Below the pieces are notes generated by a model. That model worked only from the letters and a program-made list of their open reading frames with translations. It was not told where the DNA came from and did no database searches. Both the position numbers and the translations under genes were made by a program. Positions 44,691 to 54,864 of a stretch of 64,000 nt of DNA are shown in pieces (the stretch's first letter is position 1; each line of letters opens with the position of its first letter). The stretch is from positions 1-64,000 of the forward strand of contig JADHWN010000008.1 of NCBI GenBank assembly GCA_016783455.1, written 5' to 3'. The DNA is from Candidatus Bathyarchaeota archaeon. Lineage in GTDB: Archaea; Thermoproteota; Bathyarchaeia; TCS64.

Positions 44691-45746
44691 TTAGTCGGCT
44701 GGCTCGGGGTCCCTCACGATGGAGCCTGCGCAGCAGTGGATTGAGCCGCTGTTCCTGGGGCGCACCAGGCTGGAGCACTCCACCTCCACGACCTCGACGC
44801 CGATGCTCTCAAGCCACTTCGTCGACTTGGGCCTCCCCGTGGGCACCAGGACCTTCATGGGCTCCAGGACGACTCCAGTGCCTGGGCCCACCTTCTCCCC
44901 CTGGGCGGAGTAGGAGGACACCTCGTCGGGGGCGACGATAAAGGTCCAATCCATCTCCGCCCTCATCCACGCGACGAGGTTTGGGTCCATCTTCTCCGGG
45001 TCCTGGACGGATGTGTGCCTGTCAATCATCTTGTAGTGGCTCACGTCGAGGCGTGAACCGTACCCGGGGCAGAGCCTGATGTCCACCTCGGGGTCCTGGG
45101 CCTTCACGATGCGGGCGTACTGCTCGTGCCCCCACTCGTTGGCCCTCATCACCCCCGGGTCGTACGTGTTAGCCCTGGGATAGTGGACGGCGATGACGAG
45201 GTGCTTCTCGTCGAGCCAGCCTACGGGGCCGCCCTCCACCATGCCGTTCCCCGTGATCATGCCGACGACTGGGCATCCGGCCTCGGCCAGGGTCTGGTAG
45301 GTGGGCACCTCCTCCCCCTTCCTGATGTAGTCGTACATGCGGAGTATGATGCTGCCGTAGACAGCGGCGTGGCAGACATCGTCGGTGTAGATGGCCTTCA
45401 CCTGGTAGGGTGGGTCGAAGGGGTCGGGCTTCCTGATGAGCACCTCGACTCCCTCGTCCCTGTAGGCCTTAGCCATGTTCTCGTGATGCTCTATCAGCTC
45501 GCCCAGGTCCGGCTTGAAGGTCATCCTCCAGGCGGCGAGGGAGTCGCCGTGGGGCGGCCAGGGCGTCTTGTTCCCGACGGAGAGGAACTCGGGGCCGGGG
45601 CGGTGGAGGAGCACGGTCCTGAGCTTCCCGATGGTGGTGTTCGCCTTCCACTTCCGCCCCCAGTACTTGGGCATCTCGTCCTCGAAGTCGGAGAGGACTT
45701 GGAGATGCCACTTCTGATACATCTCCTTGAGGTACTGCTCCGGGGT
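44691..45746 (-). CDS. Arginine deiminase/amidinotransferase-superfamily protein
   Basis: Pentein-like GKLRTVLLHRPG…, catalytic GSIHCCAGSIVRD. Start probably at one of several Met codons near MTPEQYLKEMYQ; the 5' end is uncertain. Confidence 0.8.
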   Translation of the reverse strand, partial: TPEQYLKEMYQKWHLQVLSDFEDEMPKYWGRKWKANTTIGKLRTVLLHRPGPEFLSVGNKTPWPPHGDSLAAWRMTFKPDLGELIEHHENMAKAYRDEGVEVLIRKPDPFDPPYQVKAIYTDDVCHAAVYGSIILRMYDYIRKGEEVPTYQTLAEAGCPVVGMITGNGMVEGGPVGWLDEKHLVIAVHYPRANTYDPGVMRANEWGHEQYARIVKAQDPEVDIRLCPGYGSRLDVSHYKMIDRHTSVQDPEKMDPNLVAWMRAEMDWTFIVAPDEVSSYSAQGEKVGPGTGVVLEPMKVLVPTGRPKSTKWLESIGVEVVEVECSSLVRPRNSGSIHCCAGSIVRDPEPAD

Positions 45747-46114
45747 CATGTCTGAATCGGAACTCATGACAATCGAATTTGATCTCTCGGACATCGTATA
45801 AAAGAAGATGGGAGCCGGTGTCGCCGACAGAGAGGGTGTTGAGGGACCTGCGCCTCGCCTCGACATCATTGAGGTTGTGCTCCCTCGCACCCCGGATCCG
45901 CATCCTCATCGGTCGACCACCAGCGACCATCAAACGGGGGACACCTGAATTCAGGGCTCCTTACACCTGTATCTCATGTACGACATATTGTTCCGCTTTT
46001 GGACCCCCTTCCTCCTCACGTGTAGAAAGACGCTACACACAAACGGCTTTGATGGGCTGAGGAGAAGCAAAGAGACTAGGCGAGACACGCACATCCACGT
46101 GGATAGCAGGGACC

Positions 46115-47131
46115 ATGTCGGGAGGGGTAGATGAGATGTCCTCGGAGACGGTCGAGATCGACGAGACCCAGGCCCAGCAGGGCGCGTTAGTCGACTACAT
46201 GACCTCTGCGGCGGAGGCCGTCTCGCACATAAAGGGGGCCAAGGAGGAAGTCAAGCTCATCGTCTCCCTCCTAGCGGATGAGGGCACGGTGGTCGAGGGG
46301 CTGGTCAAGTCTCTCACGACGTCTGGCCTCCCCGTCAACAGGATCCCGTTGGAGCCGTCAGCGATGCCGGATGAGCTGGGGGAGGTCGAGGAGGCCCATC
46401 TCACCTCGGAGGGCAGCCTCATCGTGAGCCTCCTAGACGGGCAGGTGGACTCGTTCGACCTGTCCCAAGAGGAGAACAGGGGCCTCCTAGTCAGCGCGAT
46501 GGTGGACATCGTGCCAAAGCTCCACAGCGTTCTGGACGGCTCGCTTGTGCTCCCGGAGCTGATCATCGAGGAGGAGGCCGTCGAGCCTGAAACCTTTGAG
46601 GTACCGGAAGAGGTAGCTGAAGAAGTAACTCCGCCTGTCCCCGAGGTCGAGGAGGAGCCTGTTGAGGTAGAGGAGCCAACTCCTGAGGAAGTAGAGGAGT
46701 CGACCTTGGAGGAGCTAACCGAAGAAGAGGTCGAAGAGCCTGAGATTATGGAGCCAACTGTGGAGGAGGACATGGTTTCGGTTTCTGGTATCGAGGAGCC
46801 CGCTGTGGAAGAGTTCTCCCTGCCCGAGTTCGATCCAGAAGCCCAGTTGAGTGAAGCCCCTGAGCCGACGAGAGCGAGGCCCGAGCTCCTTGAGAGACCG
46901 GTGAAGCCTCCGGTTGCCAGGGACGTCCAGGTCAGGAGACTGAGGAGGGCAGTCAAGAGGCAGAGGAGCTCAGCCCAGATAGAGATGGAGAAGGTTCGGA
47001 GGCAGAGGGAGGCCCAGATAAGGAGGCTCAGGACGACCAACGGTATGAGCATACCCTACGGGGAGCAGCAGGGGGAGGGGCTGCTCGACAAGTTGAAGGG
47101 GCTGTTCTCTAAGCTAAGAAGTCGAAAGTAG
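46115..47131 (+). CDS. Tripartite acidic protein of unknown function (globular N-term, Glu/Val/Pro-rich linker, basic amphipathic C-term)
   Basis: Linker EEVTPPVPEVEEEPVEVEEPTPEEVEE…; C-term RRLRRAVKRQRSSAQIEMEKVRRQREAQIRRLR…GLLDKLKGLFSKLRSRK. Confidence 0.7.
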   Translation: MSGGVDEMSSETVEIDETQAQQGALVDYMTSAAEAVSHIKGAKEEVKLIVSLLADEGTVVEGLVKSLTTSGLPVNRIPLEPSAMPDELGEVEEAHLTSEGSLIVSLLDGQVDSFDLSQEENRGLLVSAMVDIVPKLHSVLDGSLVLPELIIEEEAVEPETFEVPEEVAEEVTPPVPEVEEEPVEVEEPTPEEVEESTLEELTEEEVEEPEIMEPTVEEDMVSVSGIEEPAVEEFSLPEFDPEAQLSEAPEPTRARPELLERPVKPPVARDVQVRRLRRAVKRQRSSAQIEMEKVRRQREAQIRRLRTTNGMSIPYGEQQGEGLLDKLKGLFSKLRSRK

Positions 47132-47246
47132 AAACCCCCCATCTTCTAGGGCAGTAAATTGTTTGAAGTACCTGCATAAACCGTGGCTTTCGCTAGCTGG
47201 GGAAGACAGATAAAAGACTTGACCCTTTACCTTACCGGTGTTATAA

Positions 47247-47882
47247 TTGAAGCTGAAGTGGCTGGGACACGCCAGCTGGAAGCTCAAGGCAGGCGGGAAG
47301 ACGATCTACATCGACCCCTACGAGGGGGACTACGACGAGAAGGCCGACGTCATCCTCGCGAGCCACTCTCATACTGACCACTGTGAGCCCTCCAAGGTCA
47401 AGGAGGCAACCGGGGACGGCACGGTCGTCATCGCGCCGGCTGACTGCGCGGAGAAGATCGGGGCCCCGGTCAGGAGCCTGAAGCCAGGGGAGACGGCCGA
47501 GTTCGGCGAGGTCACCGTGAAGGCGGTGGAGGCCTACAACGTGAAGCGGTTCAGGTCCCCTGGGGTGCCCTTCCACCCCAAGGGGCTGGGTGTGGGGTAC
47601 ATAGTCAAGGCTGAGGGTAAGAAGATCTACCACGTGGGGGACTCGGATTACATCCCCGAGATGAATGAGCTGAAGGACATCGACGTCCTGCTCATCCCAA
47701 GCGGGGGCACCTACACCATGGACGCCGAGGACGCAGCGGAGGCTACCGTCGCCATCAACCCGAAGATCGCCGTACCTGTGCACATCTGGGACACGGACCC
47801 CGGGGAGTACAAGAAGAAGGTTGAGGCCGCATCGGGCGTCAAGGTAATGATCTTGAAGCCGGGCGACACATTCGACCTCTAA
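47247..47882 (+). CDS. MBL-fold metal-dependent hydrolase (UPF0173/COG2220-like)
   Basis: MKLKWLGHASWKL, ILASHSHTDHCEPSK, YHVGDSDYIPEM, PVHIWDT. Confidence 0.88.
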   Translation: MKLKWLGHASWKLKAGGKTIYIDPYEGDYDEKADVILASHSHTDHCEPSKVKEATGDGTVVIAPADCAEKIGAPVRSLKPGETAEFGEVTVKAVEAYNVKRFRSPGVPFHPKGLGVGYIVKAEGKKIYHVGDSDYIPEMNELKDIDVLLIPSGGTYTMDAEDAAEATVAINPKIAVPVHIWDTDPGEYKKKVEAASGVKVMILKPGDTFDL

Positions 47883-47916
47883 ACCCCTTTTTTTCTTACA
47901 TTATTGATTCTAGAGG

Positions 47917-49353
47917 CTAAGGTTTCTCTGTCCACTGATCCAGGGGTGGTTTCGCCTCCGGTGGGACGGGGGTCTTGTATGCTCTTCCCCCGAGCCTCTC
48001 CTTGAGTTCTCCCCTAGCTGCGTTCAGGACCTCAGGCTGCGTCAGGAGGTCAAATGCTGACATGGCGATGACCTTGGCCGCGAAGATGAGGGACTTGTGT
48101 CCTATGCTCATGCCTGAGAAGGCGACGTTCTGCCAAGAGTGTCCTGGTGTTCCTATGGCGAAGGCTGATGTCGAGAACTCCATGGTGGGGGCGTGCCAGC
48201 TGATGTCGGAGACGTCGGAGGAGCCGGCGCCCACCTCCCCGTCGTTCCAGGCGTCCGGGATGGTCCGGTCGAGGTCCACGTCCACCAACTCCCGCCAGTC
48301 TGGGCGTTTCGACTTCCTCAGGGAATTGAGCTTCGCATCATCTGAGTAGGAGCTCGCGATCTCCTTGGCGAACTCCAACTCCTCCTCGGTATACTCGGAG
48401 GTGCCGATCTCCCTCATGTTCGCTGTGACGAGCTCGCTGAGGACCCTGTTGGGGACCTTGTTGTAGATCCCCTTTACGAACTCCACCTCCAGGCGGGTCT
48501 CGGTCATCATCTCCGCCCCCTTCGCGATCTTGATTATTCGGTCGTAGATGCGATCCAACTGGTCCCTCTCGGGGGCTCGTATCAGATACCAGCTCCGGGC
48601 GTATCCTGGCACCACGTTGGGCTGCCCCCCGCCCTCCTCAGTGACGTAGTGGAACCGGGCGTCCTGGATGACATGCTCCCTGAGGTAGTTGACACCCACG
48701 TTCATCAGCTCCACGGCGTCCAGCGCGCTCCTCCCCTGCTCGGGGCTGCCCGCTGCGTGGGAGGTCTTCCCGTAGAAGTGGAACTTTGCGGCGTTGTTGG
48801 CGTTGCTGCTCGAAAGGCTGGCGTAGTTGAACTGGCTCGGGTGGTGGCTCAGTACGGCGTCGACGCCCTCGAAGACTCCCTCCCTCACCATCCAGACCTT
48901 GCCGCTGAGCATCTCCTCTGCCGGGCAGCCGTAGAACCTGATGGTCCCCGGTATCCCGGCCTCCTCCATGGCCGCCTTCGCAGCTATGGCTCCCCCCATC
49001 CCCGACGTGCCGTGGATGTTGTGACCGCAACCGTGGCCTGGGGCCCCCTCAACGATGGCCTCCTTGTGGGGAACCGCCTTCTGGGAGATGCCCGGGAGGG
49101 CGTCGTACTCCCCCATGACGCCTATGACGGGCTTGCCTTTTCCCCAGGTCGCGACGAAGGCCGTTGGGATCTCGGCGACCCCACGCTCCACATCGAAGCC
49201 GTGGGCCTCCAGCTCGTCCGCGAGGAGCTTCGAGGACTTGAACTCCACGAAGCCGAGCTCCGCATAGCCCCAGATGACGTCGCTGACCTCAATAAGGCGC
49301 TCCCTGTGACTTTCTACCCACTCTACTGCTGAACGCTTAGCTTCCCGATACAT
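47917..49353 (-). CDS. M20-family amidohydrolase (aminobenzoyl-glutamate hydrolase AbgB-like)
   Basis: GYAELGFVEFKSSKLLADELEAHGFDV, VIGVMGEYDALPGISQ, GHGCGHNIHGT, GCPAEEMLSGK. Confidence 0.88.
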   Translation of the reverse strand: MYREAKRSAVEWVESHRERLIEVSDVIWGYAELGFVEFKSSKLLADELEAHGFDVERGVAEIPTAFVATWGKGKPVIGVMGEYDALPGISQKAVPHKEAIVEGAPGHGCGHNIHGTSGMGGAIAAKAAMEEAGIPGTIRFYGCPAEEMLSGKVWMVREGVFEGVDAVLSHHPSQFNYASLSSSNANNAAKFHFYGKTSHAAGSPEQGRSALDAVELMNVGVNYLREHVIQDARFHYVTEEGGGQPNVVPGYARSWYLIRAPERDQLDRIYDRIIKIAKGAEMMTETRLEVEFVKGIYNKVPNRVLSELVTANMREIGTSEYTEEELEFAKEIASSYSDDAKLNSLRKSKRPDWRELVDVDLDRTIPDAWNDGEVGAGSSDVSDISWHAPTMEFSTSAFAIGTPGHSWQNVAFSGMSIGHKSLIFAAKVIAMSAFDLLTQPEVLNAARGELKERLGGRAYKTPVPPEAKPPLDQWTEKP

Positions 49354-49474
49354 CTCCAGCTCACTTAGACTTGTGGCTTCTCCTACTTAATTTTCTCCCA
49401 TTGAGGCGAAGGGCTCACGTCGGCCACGCTGATAAGTTCTTTATAGATATGTGGAGACTCTTCGCTGAGGTGTT

Positions 49475-50569
49475 GTGTTGAGCGATTACCGTTCACAGGT
49501 TGATATCCGTCTCTCAGGGGGAGACCCCGACTTCGAGGCCCCGCCCCACGTCAAGGAGGCCGCTATAGCCGCCATCCGGGAGGGTGGGCCTTGGACCCAC
49601 TACAGTTTCTCCGGGGTGCCCGAGTTCAAGGAGGCTGTCGTCGATTACTACTCGAAGTACGGAGTCAAGTATGAACCCTCCAACGTATACCCCACCGCCG
49701 GGAGCTCCCCGGCGCTCATGGCGGTCATAGCCAACCTCCTGGGACCCGGGGATGAGTGCGTCGTCTTCGACCCCACATTCGGCACCCACTTCAGGACCCC
49801 TCCCCTGTTCGGAGCAACGGTCTCCCACGTCCCCCTGGACGTCGAGGGCTTCCACATGGACCCCGACACGCTGAGGAAGAAGGTCTCGGACAGGTCCAAG
49901 CTGATGATCCTGTGCAACCCCAACAACCCGGCTGGGACGGTCTACACACGGAAGGAGCTCCAGGCCATAGCCGACGTCGCGGCGGAGCACGACATCGTGG
50001 TCTTGGCCGACGAGATCTACAACGAGTTCGTCTACGACGACAGGGAGCACATTGCGTTCCCGTCTCTCTCAGAGATGAAGGAGAGGACGGTGGTGGTGAT
50101 GAGCTTCTCCAAGAACTTCGCCATGACGGGCTGGCGGCTAGGCTACTACATCGCCCCAGACGCCCTGGCCGAGAAGCTCAGAAGGCTACCAGTCGCGGCC
50201 GCACCGACGACCTTCGTCCAGAAGGCCGGAGCAGCGGCCCTCACGGGACCCTACGAGCCCGTCAAGATGATGAGGGAGGAGTACGACAAGCGCAGGAGAT
50301 ACTTCGTCAAGAGGCTGAACGAGATGGACGGCATCTCGTGCCACATGTTCGAGGGCGCCTTCTACGCCTACCCTGACATCAAGGAGCTGGGGATAACCTC
50401 GGCGAAGTTCGTCGAGGAGTTCGCGGAGAAGGAGAAGGTGCTCCTCAGCGACGGGAGCAGGTTCGGGCCAGAGATCGCCCCGGGCCACCTCAGGATACCC
50501 CTGGTCCTGCCCGTGGAAGTCCTCGAGACCGTGGCGACGAGGATGGAGCGTTACCTGAAGACGCTGTAG
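49475..50569 (+). CDS. Class I/II pyridoxal-phosphate aminotransferase
   Basis: LCNPNNPAGTVYTRKELQAIADVAAEHDIVVLADEIYNEFVYD, VVMSFSKNFAMTGWRLGYYIAP. Confidence 0.92.
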   Translation: MLSDYRSQVDIRLSGGDPDFEAPPHVKEAAIAAIREGGPWTHYSFSGVPEFKEAVVDYYSKYGVKYEPSNVYPTAGSSPALMAVIANLLGPGDECVVFDPTFGTHFRTPPLFGATVSHVPLDVEGFHMDPDTLRKKVSDRSKLMILCNPNNPAGTVYTRKELQAIADVAAEHDIVVLADEIYNEFVYDDREHIAFPSLSEMKERTVVVMSFSKNFAMTGWRLGYYIAPDALAEKLRRLPVAAAPTTFVQKAGAAALTGPYEPVKMMREEYDKRRRYFVKRLNEMDGISCHMFEGAFYAYPDIKELGITSAKFVEEFAEKEKVLLSDGSRFGPEIAPGHLRIPLVLPVEVLETVATRMERYLKTL

Positions 50570-50619
50570 CGACCCCTTCCCTCCACATTTTTCATATCAA
50601 TGCGAAGCTGCAAGCCGTA

Positions 50620-51144
50620 TCAAGCAAGCCCCAGGGTCCCACCCCTTATGACCCTGTAAGCCGGCGAATACGCCTCCCTGTACTCAGCCGAATGATGATG
50701 AGGGGAGACCCCCTCCACCCCAAGCTCATCCACGAGGGCCGCGAGCTCACTGAGGTCGACCTCTATCAGGCCTTCCTCGACGAGACCCACGAAGACATCC
50801 CAGGCATCCATGAACTCACCCGTCGACCCCTCGACTAGGGCGGTCGTCTTCATCGCCTCGAAGAGAACCTCAAGGGAGCGTCCCTCCCTCACGTAGGGTC
50901 TGAGGTTCACCCTCACCATGGCTCCGTCTGCCGAGATAGCCTCCATCAGGGGCTCATCTGGTTGATCGTCCAGGTCGATGCCGTACGCCTCCTTCGTGAG
51001 CCAGTCCCATGCGCCGTCCCCCATTATATGCCCCACCCCGAAGACCCCCTGGTAGAGGAGCTTGTAGTAGTCGGTCCCCCTCATCAGGGGCCTCCTCTCA
51101 TGGTGCTCCAGCAGAAGAGCCTTGACCTTCTCCCTGTCCGACAT
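50620..51144 (-). CDS. Conserved hypothetical protein
   Basis: 174 aa ORF with codon usage consistent with neighbours. Confidence 0.6.
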   Translation of the reverse strand: MSDREKVKALLLEHHERRPLMRGTDYYKLLYQGVFGVGHIMGDGAWDWLTKEAYGIDLDDQPDEPLMEAISADGAMVRVNLRPYVREGRSLEVLFEAMKTTALVEGSTGEFMDAWDVFVGLVEEGLIEVDLSELAALVDELGVEGVSPHHHSAEYREAYSPAYRVIRGGTLGLA

Positions 51145-51209
51145 CCCCGAGGATAATCAGATGCGGCGAGTAAAAGGGCGTCGGGTCCTTGGAAAACCTT
51201 TAGGGCTCC

Positions 51210-52226
51210 ATGAGGGGAGATGTTCTCGTGGTGAATTCAATGGAGCTCTTCGGCAGGACCCTGGGGCGAGGCGAAAAGACCGGCTTCAGGTATGGCGTGG
51301 CTTCGTTCCCTGACAGCTCCCCCATCTCCATAGACGTCAAGGCCGTCGTCGGGGTGAAAGAGGGGCCAACCGTGACGCTGCTTGGTGTCCAGCACGGGGA
51401 CGAGTACAACGGTATGGAGGTGGTCAACAGGCTGATGGAGGGCCTCGAGCCGAGCGACCTCACGGGTACCGTCATCGGGATACCTGTCTCCAACCCCCTC
51501 GCTTTCAACACGGGGATGAGGGTCACCCCTCCATCGGTGGGCTACGAAAACCTCAACCTGAACCGCGTCTGGCCCGGGAACCCCCAGGGGCTCCTCATGG
51601 AGCGCATCGCCGCCGCCATCTGGGAGAACGCCATCGTCGGATCCGACTACATAGTCGACCTCCACGAGGGAGGGAGGGCATTCATGGCCCGCTACATCCA
51701 CGCCAGGGGGACCCAAGAGACCGACAGGCTCGTGGGCGACGAGATACGGAGGCTCTGCAGTCTCTTCGGGCAGGGGGTCCCCGTCCTCGGCGGGGTCCGG
51801 ACCCGGAGCCACATGATGGGCAGCCTCTCCGTCCAGGCGGGGCTCAGGGGCATCCCGTGCATCGGACCGGAGCTGGGAGGGGGCAGCCGCATCTGGCCGG
51901 AGTTCGTGGAGACCGGGGTCCAGGGGGTCAGGAACATCATGACCGGGCTGGACATGATCCAGGGGGAGCCCGTGGGCTCGGAGCTGGAGCAGATCACCGC
52001 CCCGGAGAGCAGCTGGCCCAAGACCGAGAACGGTGGGGTCATGTACAACAGGTGTGAGCTCGGGGACATAGTCGAGGAGGGGGAGCTGCTGGGCGTGCTG
52101 AAGGACACGACAGGAAATCTGCTGGAGGAGGTAAGAGCCCCCTACAGATCTGTCATCTTGGACACCAGATACATCCCGACGGTGTATCCAGGGGACTGGA
52201 CATTCCACTGCGGGAAGATCGTGTAG
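51210..52226 (+). CDS. Succinylglutamate desuccinylase/aspartoacylase family deacylase
   Basis: VTLLGVQHGDEYNGMEVVNRLMEGL, IVDLHEGG, C-terminal lipoyl-like GDIVEEGELLGVL. Confidence 0.88.
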   Translation: MRGDVLVVNSMELFGRTLGRGEKTGFRYGVASFPDSSPISIDVKAVVGVKEGPTVTLLGVQHGDEYNGMEVVNRLMEGLEPSDLTGTVIGIPVSNPLAFNTGMRVTPPSVGYENLNLNRVWPGNPQGLLMERIAAAIWENAIVGSDYIVDLHEGGRAFMARYIHARGTQETDRLVGDEIRRLCSLFGQGVPVLGGVRTRSHMMGSLSVQAGLRGIPCIGPELGGGSRIWPEFVETGVQGVRNIMTGLDMIQGEPVGSELEQITAPESSWPKTENGGVMYNRCELGDIVEEGELLGVLKDTTGNLLEEVRAPYRSVILDTRYIPTVYPGDWTFHCGKIV

Positions 52227-52229
52227 ACC

Positions 52230-52904
52230 TCAGGACTTATCCACGAGGCTCACGGCCTCGGTGGGGCAGGTGGAGACGCAGAGGCCGCAGCCGAAGCACT
52301 GCTCCTTGTCGTAGGAAAGGTTTCCATCCACCATCTCCCTGGCTCCGAAGACACAACGGTCGACACAAACACCGCAGTCGGAGCACTTCCCCTCGTCGTC
52401 GACGGCTATAAGGTCAGATTTCAGGACGTGCTTCGCTATCCCGAACCGGAGGTATCCAGCAAGGCTGTGGCAGCAGCAGGGGCAGCAGCTGCAGATAATC
52501 TTCGGGTACTCGTCGCCCTTCATGGTGTAGGCCATGTGGACGAGGCCGGCCTCGTGGGAGCGCCTCAGGACGTCAAGGGCCTCATCGACGGTGATCTCCC
52601 TTGCGTTACCTCTGCCTCCATCCAGCTCGAGGTCCGCACACTCGTCGAGGTCGATGTGGACGTCCATGGGAGCGTCGCAGTTCCCGTACTCGACTCGGCA
52701 GCCGCAGTCCTGGAGCGCGATCCTCCTTGCACTCCTTATGATCTCCTCCATCCTGCTGAGGTCGAGGACCCGGTGCTCAGCCTCGAGGTCCACGTTCACC
52801 GGAACGGAGACGGCCGCGGTGATGTCGTCGTAGATCTTCTCAAGGGTCTCCTCGTCGTAGTCTTTCTCGTAGCGCTTCCCTAGAAGTCGATCGTCCATGT
52901 ACAT
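52230..52904 (-). CDS. 4Fe-4S ferredoxin-type protein
   Basis: CSDCGVCVDRCVFGA and CFGCGLCVSTCPTEAV, plus upstream ICSCCPCCC. Confidence 0.9.
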   Translation of the reverse strand: MYMDDRLLGKRYEKDYDEETLEKIYDDITAAVSVPVNVDLEAEHRVLDLSRMEEIIRSARRIALQDCGCRVEYGNCDAPMDVHIDLDECADLELDGGRGNAREITVDEALDVLRRSHEAGLVHMAYTMKGDEYPKIICSCCPCCCHSLAGYLRFGIAKHVLKSDLIAVDDEGKCSDCGVCVDRCVFGAREMVDGNLSYDKEQCFGCGLCVSTCPTEAVSLVDKS

Positions 52905-53018
52905 CCCAAAATGGCCGTTCCATATATCCCTTTATCATGGCACTCAGGTCCGGGGTTCGCGGAGACGGGATGGGTGAAAAGGGATAAAACGGTCCCGATC
53001 ATTGTTATGCTGATTGAC

Positions 53019-53471
53019 ATGAAGGTCGAGGAACGGATGAAGGAGCTCGGGATCGAGCTTCCTGAGGCCCCGGGCCCCAAGGGGAACTATATCGGGGCGA
53101 AGTGGGCAGGGAACATCGCATTCTCGTGCGGGCAGGGGCCCTTCGAGACCACGAAGCGGGGGGTCGTAGGGGCTGACCTGACCCTGGAGGAGGGCTACCA
53201 GGCGGCGAGGGAGACCGCCCTCAACTGCCTGGCGCAGCTGAAGAAGCATCTGGGCACCCTCAACGGGATCAAGCAGGTGCTCCAGGTCGTGGGTTTCATC
53301 AACAGCACCCACGAGTTCATGGACCAGCCCGCGGTCCTCAACGGCTTCACGGACCTCCTCATCGAGATCTGGGGCGACCCCGAAGGCAAGCCTGCAAGGG
53401 CAGCCCTGCCGGTCTACAAGCCGGGCTGGATCCCCATCGAGGCCTGGATGGTCGTCGAGCTCGAAGAATAA
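53019..53471 (+). CDS. RidA/YjgF family protein
   Basis: LPEAPGPKGNYIGAKWAGNIAFSCGQGP…QVVGFINSTHEFMDQPAVLNGFTDLL. Start trimmed to MKVEERMKELG. Confidence 0.88.
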   Translation: MKVEERMKELGIELPEAPGPKGNYIGAKWAGNIAFSCGQGPFETTKRGVVGADLTLEEGYQAARETALNCLAQLKKHLGTLNGIKQVLQVVGFINSTHEFMDQPAVLNGFTDLLIEIWGDPEGKPARAALPVYKPGWIPIEAWMVVELEE

Positions 53472-53548
53472 ACCCCATTTCTTCTGTTTTTTTCGTCCTG
53501 CACGTGTTAAAAACACCCTGAGACATTAGGAAATAGGAGGGGAGTTCC

Positions 53549-54388
53549 ATACCGGGAAAGCTTGAGGGCAGGGTCGCCCTGATCACGGGGGGCGCGAGCG
53601 GCATCGGAGAGGCCACGGCGAGGCTGTTCGTCGAGGAGGGAGCCAAGGTGCTGGTCACCGACGTGCAGGACGAGAGGGGTCAGGCCCTCACGGATGCGCT
53701 TGGTCCCAACGCCGTTTACCTCCACGTTGACGTGAGCCTAGAGGACGACGTCGAGCAGGCCGTTAGGCACGCGAATGAGACCTTCGGTCGACTGGACTGC
53801 ATGTTCAACAACGCAGGCATCGCTGGAGCAGTGGGACCCATCGAAGAGGTCTCGGTGGAGGCCTTCGATGAGACCATCGGTGTCCTGCTCAGGGGGGTCT
53901 TCCTCGGGATAAAGCATGCGGCCACCGTCATGAAGGCCAGGGGAACGGGGAGCATCATCAACACCGCCAGCGTCGCCGGCATCAGGACGGGGTACGGGAA
54001 CCACATCTACAGCGCTGCCAAGGCGGGGGTCATCCAGCTCACCCGGTCGACGGCCATGGAGCTGGGGGAGAGCGGTGTCCGCGTCAACTGCATCTGCCCG
54101 GGCTTCATAGCGACTCCCATGATCGGGAGGGCCAGGGGGCTCTCCGTCGAGGAGGCGGATGAGAAGCTGGACATCGTAAAGGAATCCTTCAAGGGAGCCC
54201 AGCCCATCCGGCGCACGGGGCTACCCGAGGACATAGCGAAGGCCGTCCTGTGGCTTGCGAGCGACGACTCCGGCTTCGTCAACGGCCAGGCTCTGGTCGT
54301 TGATGGGGGCGTGACGGGGGGTCGGATGTGGTCTGACTACCAGGACGCCATCGATGGGCTGAAGAGAGTGTTGGGGCAAGCGGGATAG
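53549..54388 (+). CDS. SDR-family NAD(P)-dependent oxidoreductase, apparently starting at ATA
   Basis: (I/M)PGKLEGRVALITGGASGIGEATARLFVEEGAKVLVTDVQDE…CMFNNAGIAG…YSAAKAGV. ORF-track start at 53648 removes the TGxxxGIG motif; GGAGG lies about 8 nt upstream of ATA and an in-frame TAG 15 nt upstream. Confidence 0.85.
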   Translation: MPGKLEGRVALITGGASGIGEATARLFVEEGAKVLVTDVQDERGQALTDALGPNAVYLHVDVSLEDDVEQAVRHANETFGRLDCMFNNAGIAGAVGPIEEVSVEAFDETIGVLLRGVFLGIKHAATVMKARGTGSIINTASVAGIRTGYGNHIYSAAKAGVIQLTRSTAMELGESGVRVNCICPGFIATPMIGRARGLSVEEADEKLDIVKESFKGAQPIRRTGLPEDIAKAVLWLASDDSGFVNGQALVVDGGVTGGRMWSDYQDAIDGLKRVLGQAG

Positions 54389-54402
54389 GTTCGGACAATA
54401 GC

Positions 54403-54789
54403 TCAGCCTCGATCTTGATGGATGAGCGGTTCCAGATTTCTCCTCAGGTCTTCAAGTTCCAGACCTGCGTCTTCCTTAAGACGCTCCAGCTGTTCGATCC
54501 TCTGATTCATCCTCCGCTCGACGAGGTCACCGAGTTCCATGACATTCACCCCTATCGCGTCGTCGAATAGTACACCAATGGCACCGAGAGCTCTCTTCCC
54601 ATCCCCTGATATTCCCTCCTTGATAGTCACAAGGCACACATCGCATCCGAGGACGTGTCGCAGAAGACCCAGCTCAACCTCCATGTCCAAGAGGAACGAG
54701 AGGTACTCCCCCTCGAGCCCCAGCAGCCTCATGGCCTCACAGTCGCCGCCCCATACAGGCACCGGCCTCCTTCCCATGTCTGGCTTCAA
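54403..54789 (-). CDS. Hypothetical protein
   Basis: 128 aa ORF with coiled-coil-like C-terminus. Confidence 0.5.
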   Translation of the reverse strand: MKPDMGRRPVPVWGGDCEAMRLLGLEGEYLSFLLDMEVELGLLRHVLGCDVCLVTIKEGISGDGKRALGAIGVLFDDAIGVNVMELGDLVERRMNQRIEQLERLKEDAGLELEDLRRNLEPLIHQDRG

Positions 54790-54864
54790 GCTACGTCGTG
54801 AATGAGAAGGACTGGCTGTCCTGAAAAGGTTCGCGAAAGCGAAAAAAGGTAAAAAAGGGATTTG

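Noticed and set aside
46019-46039. gtgtag-aaagacg-ctacac inverted repeat
   Set aside because: Only 6 bp and not near a convincing regulated start; too weak to report.
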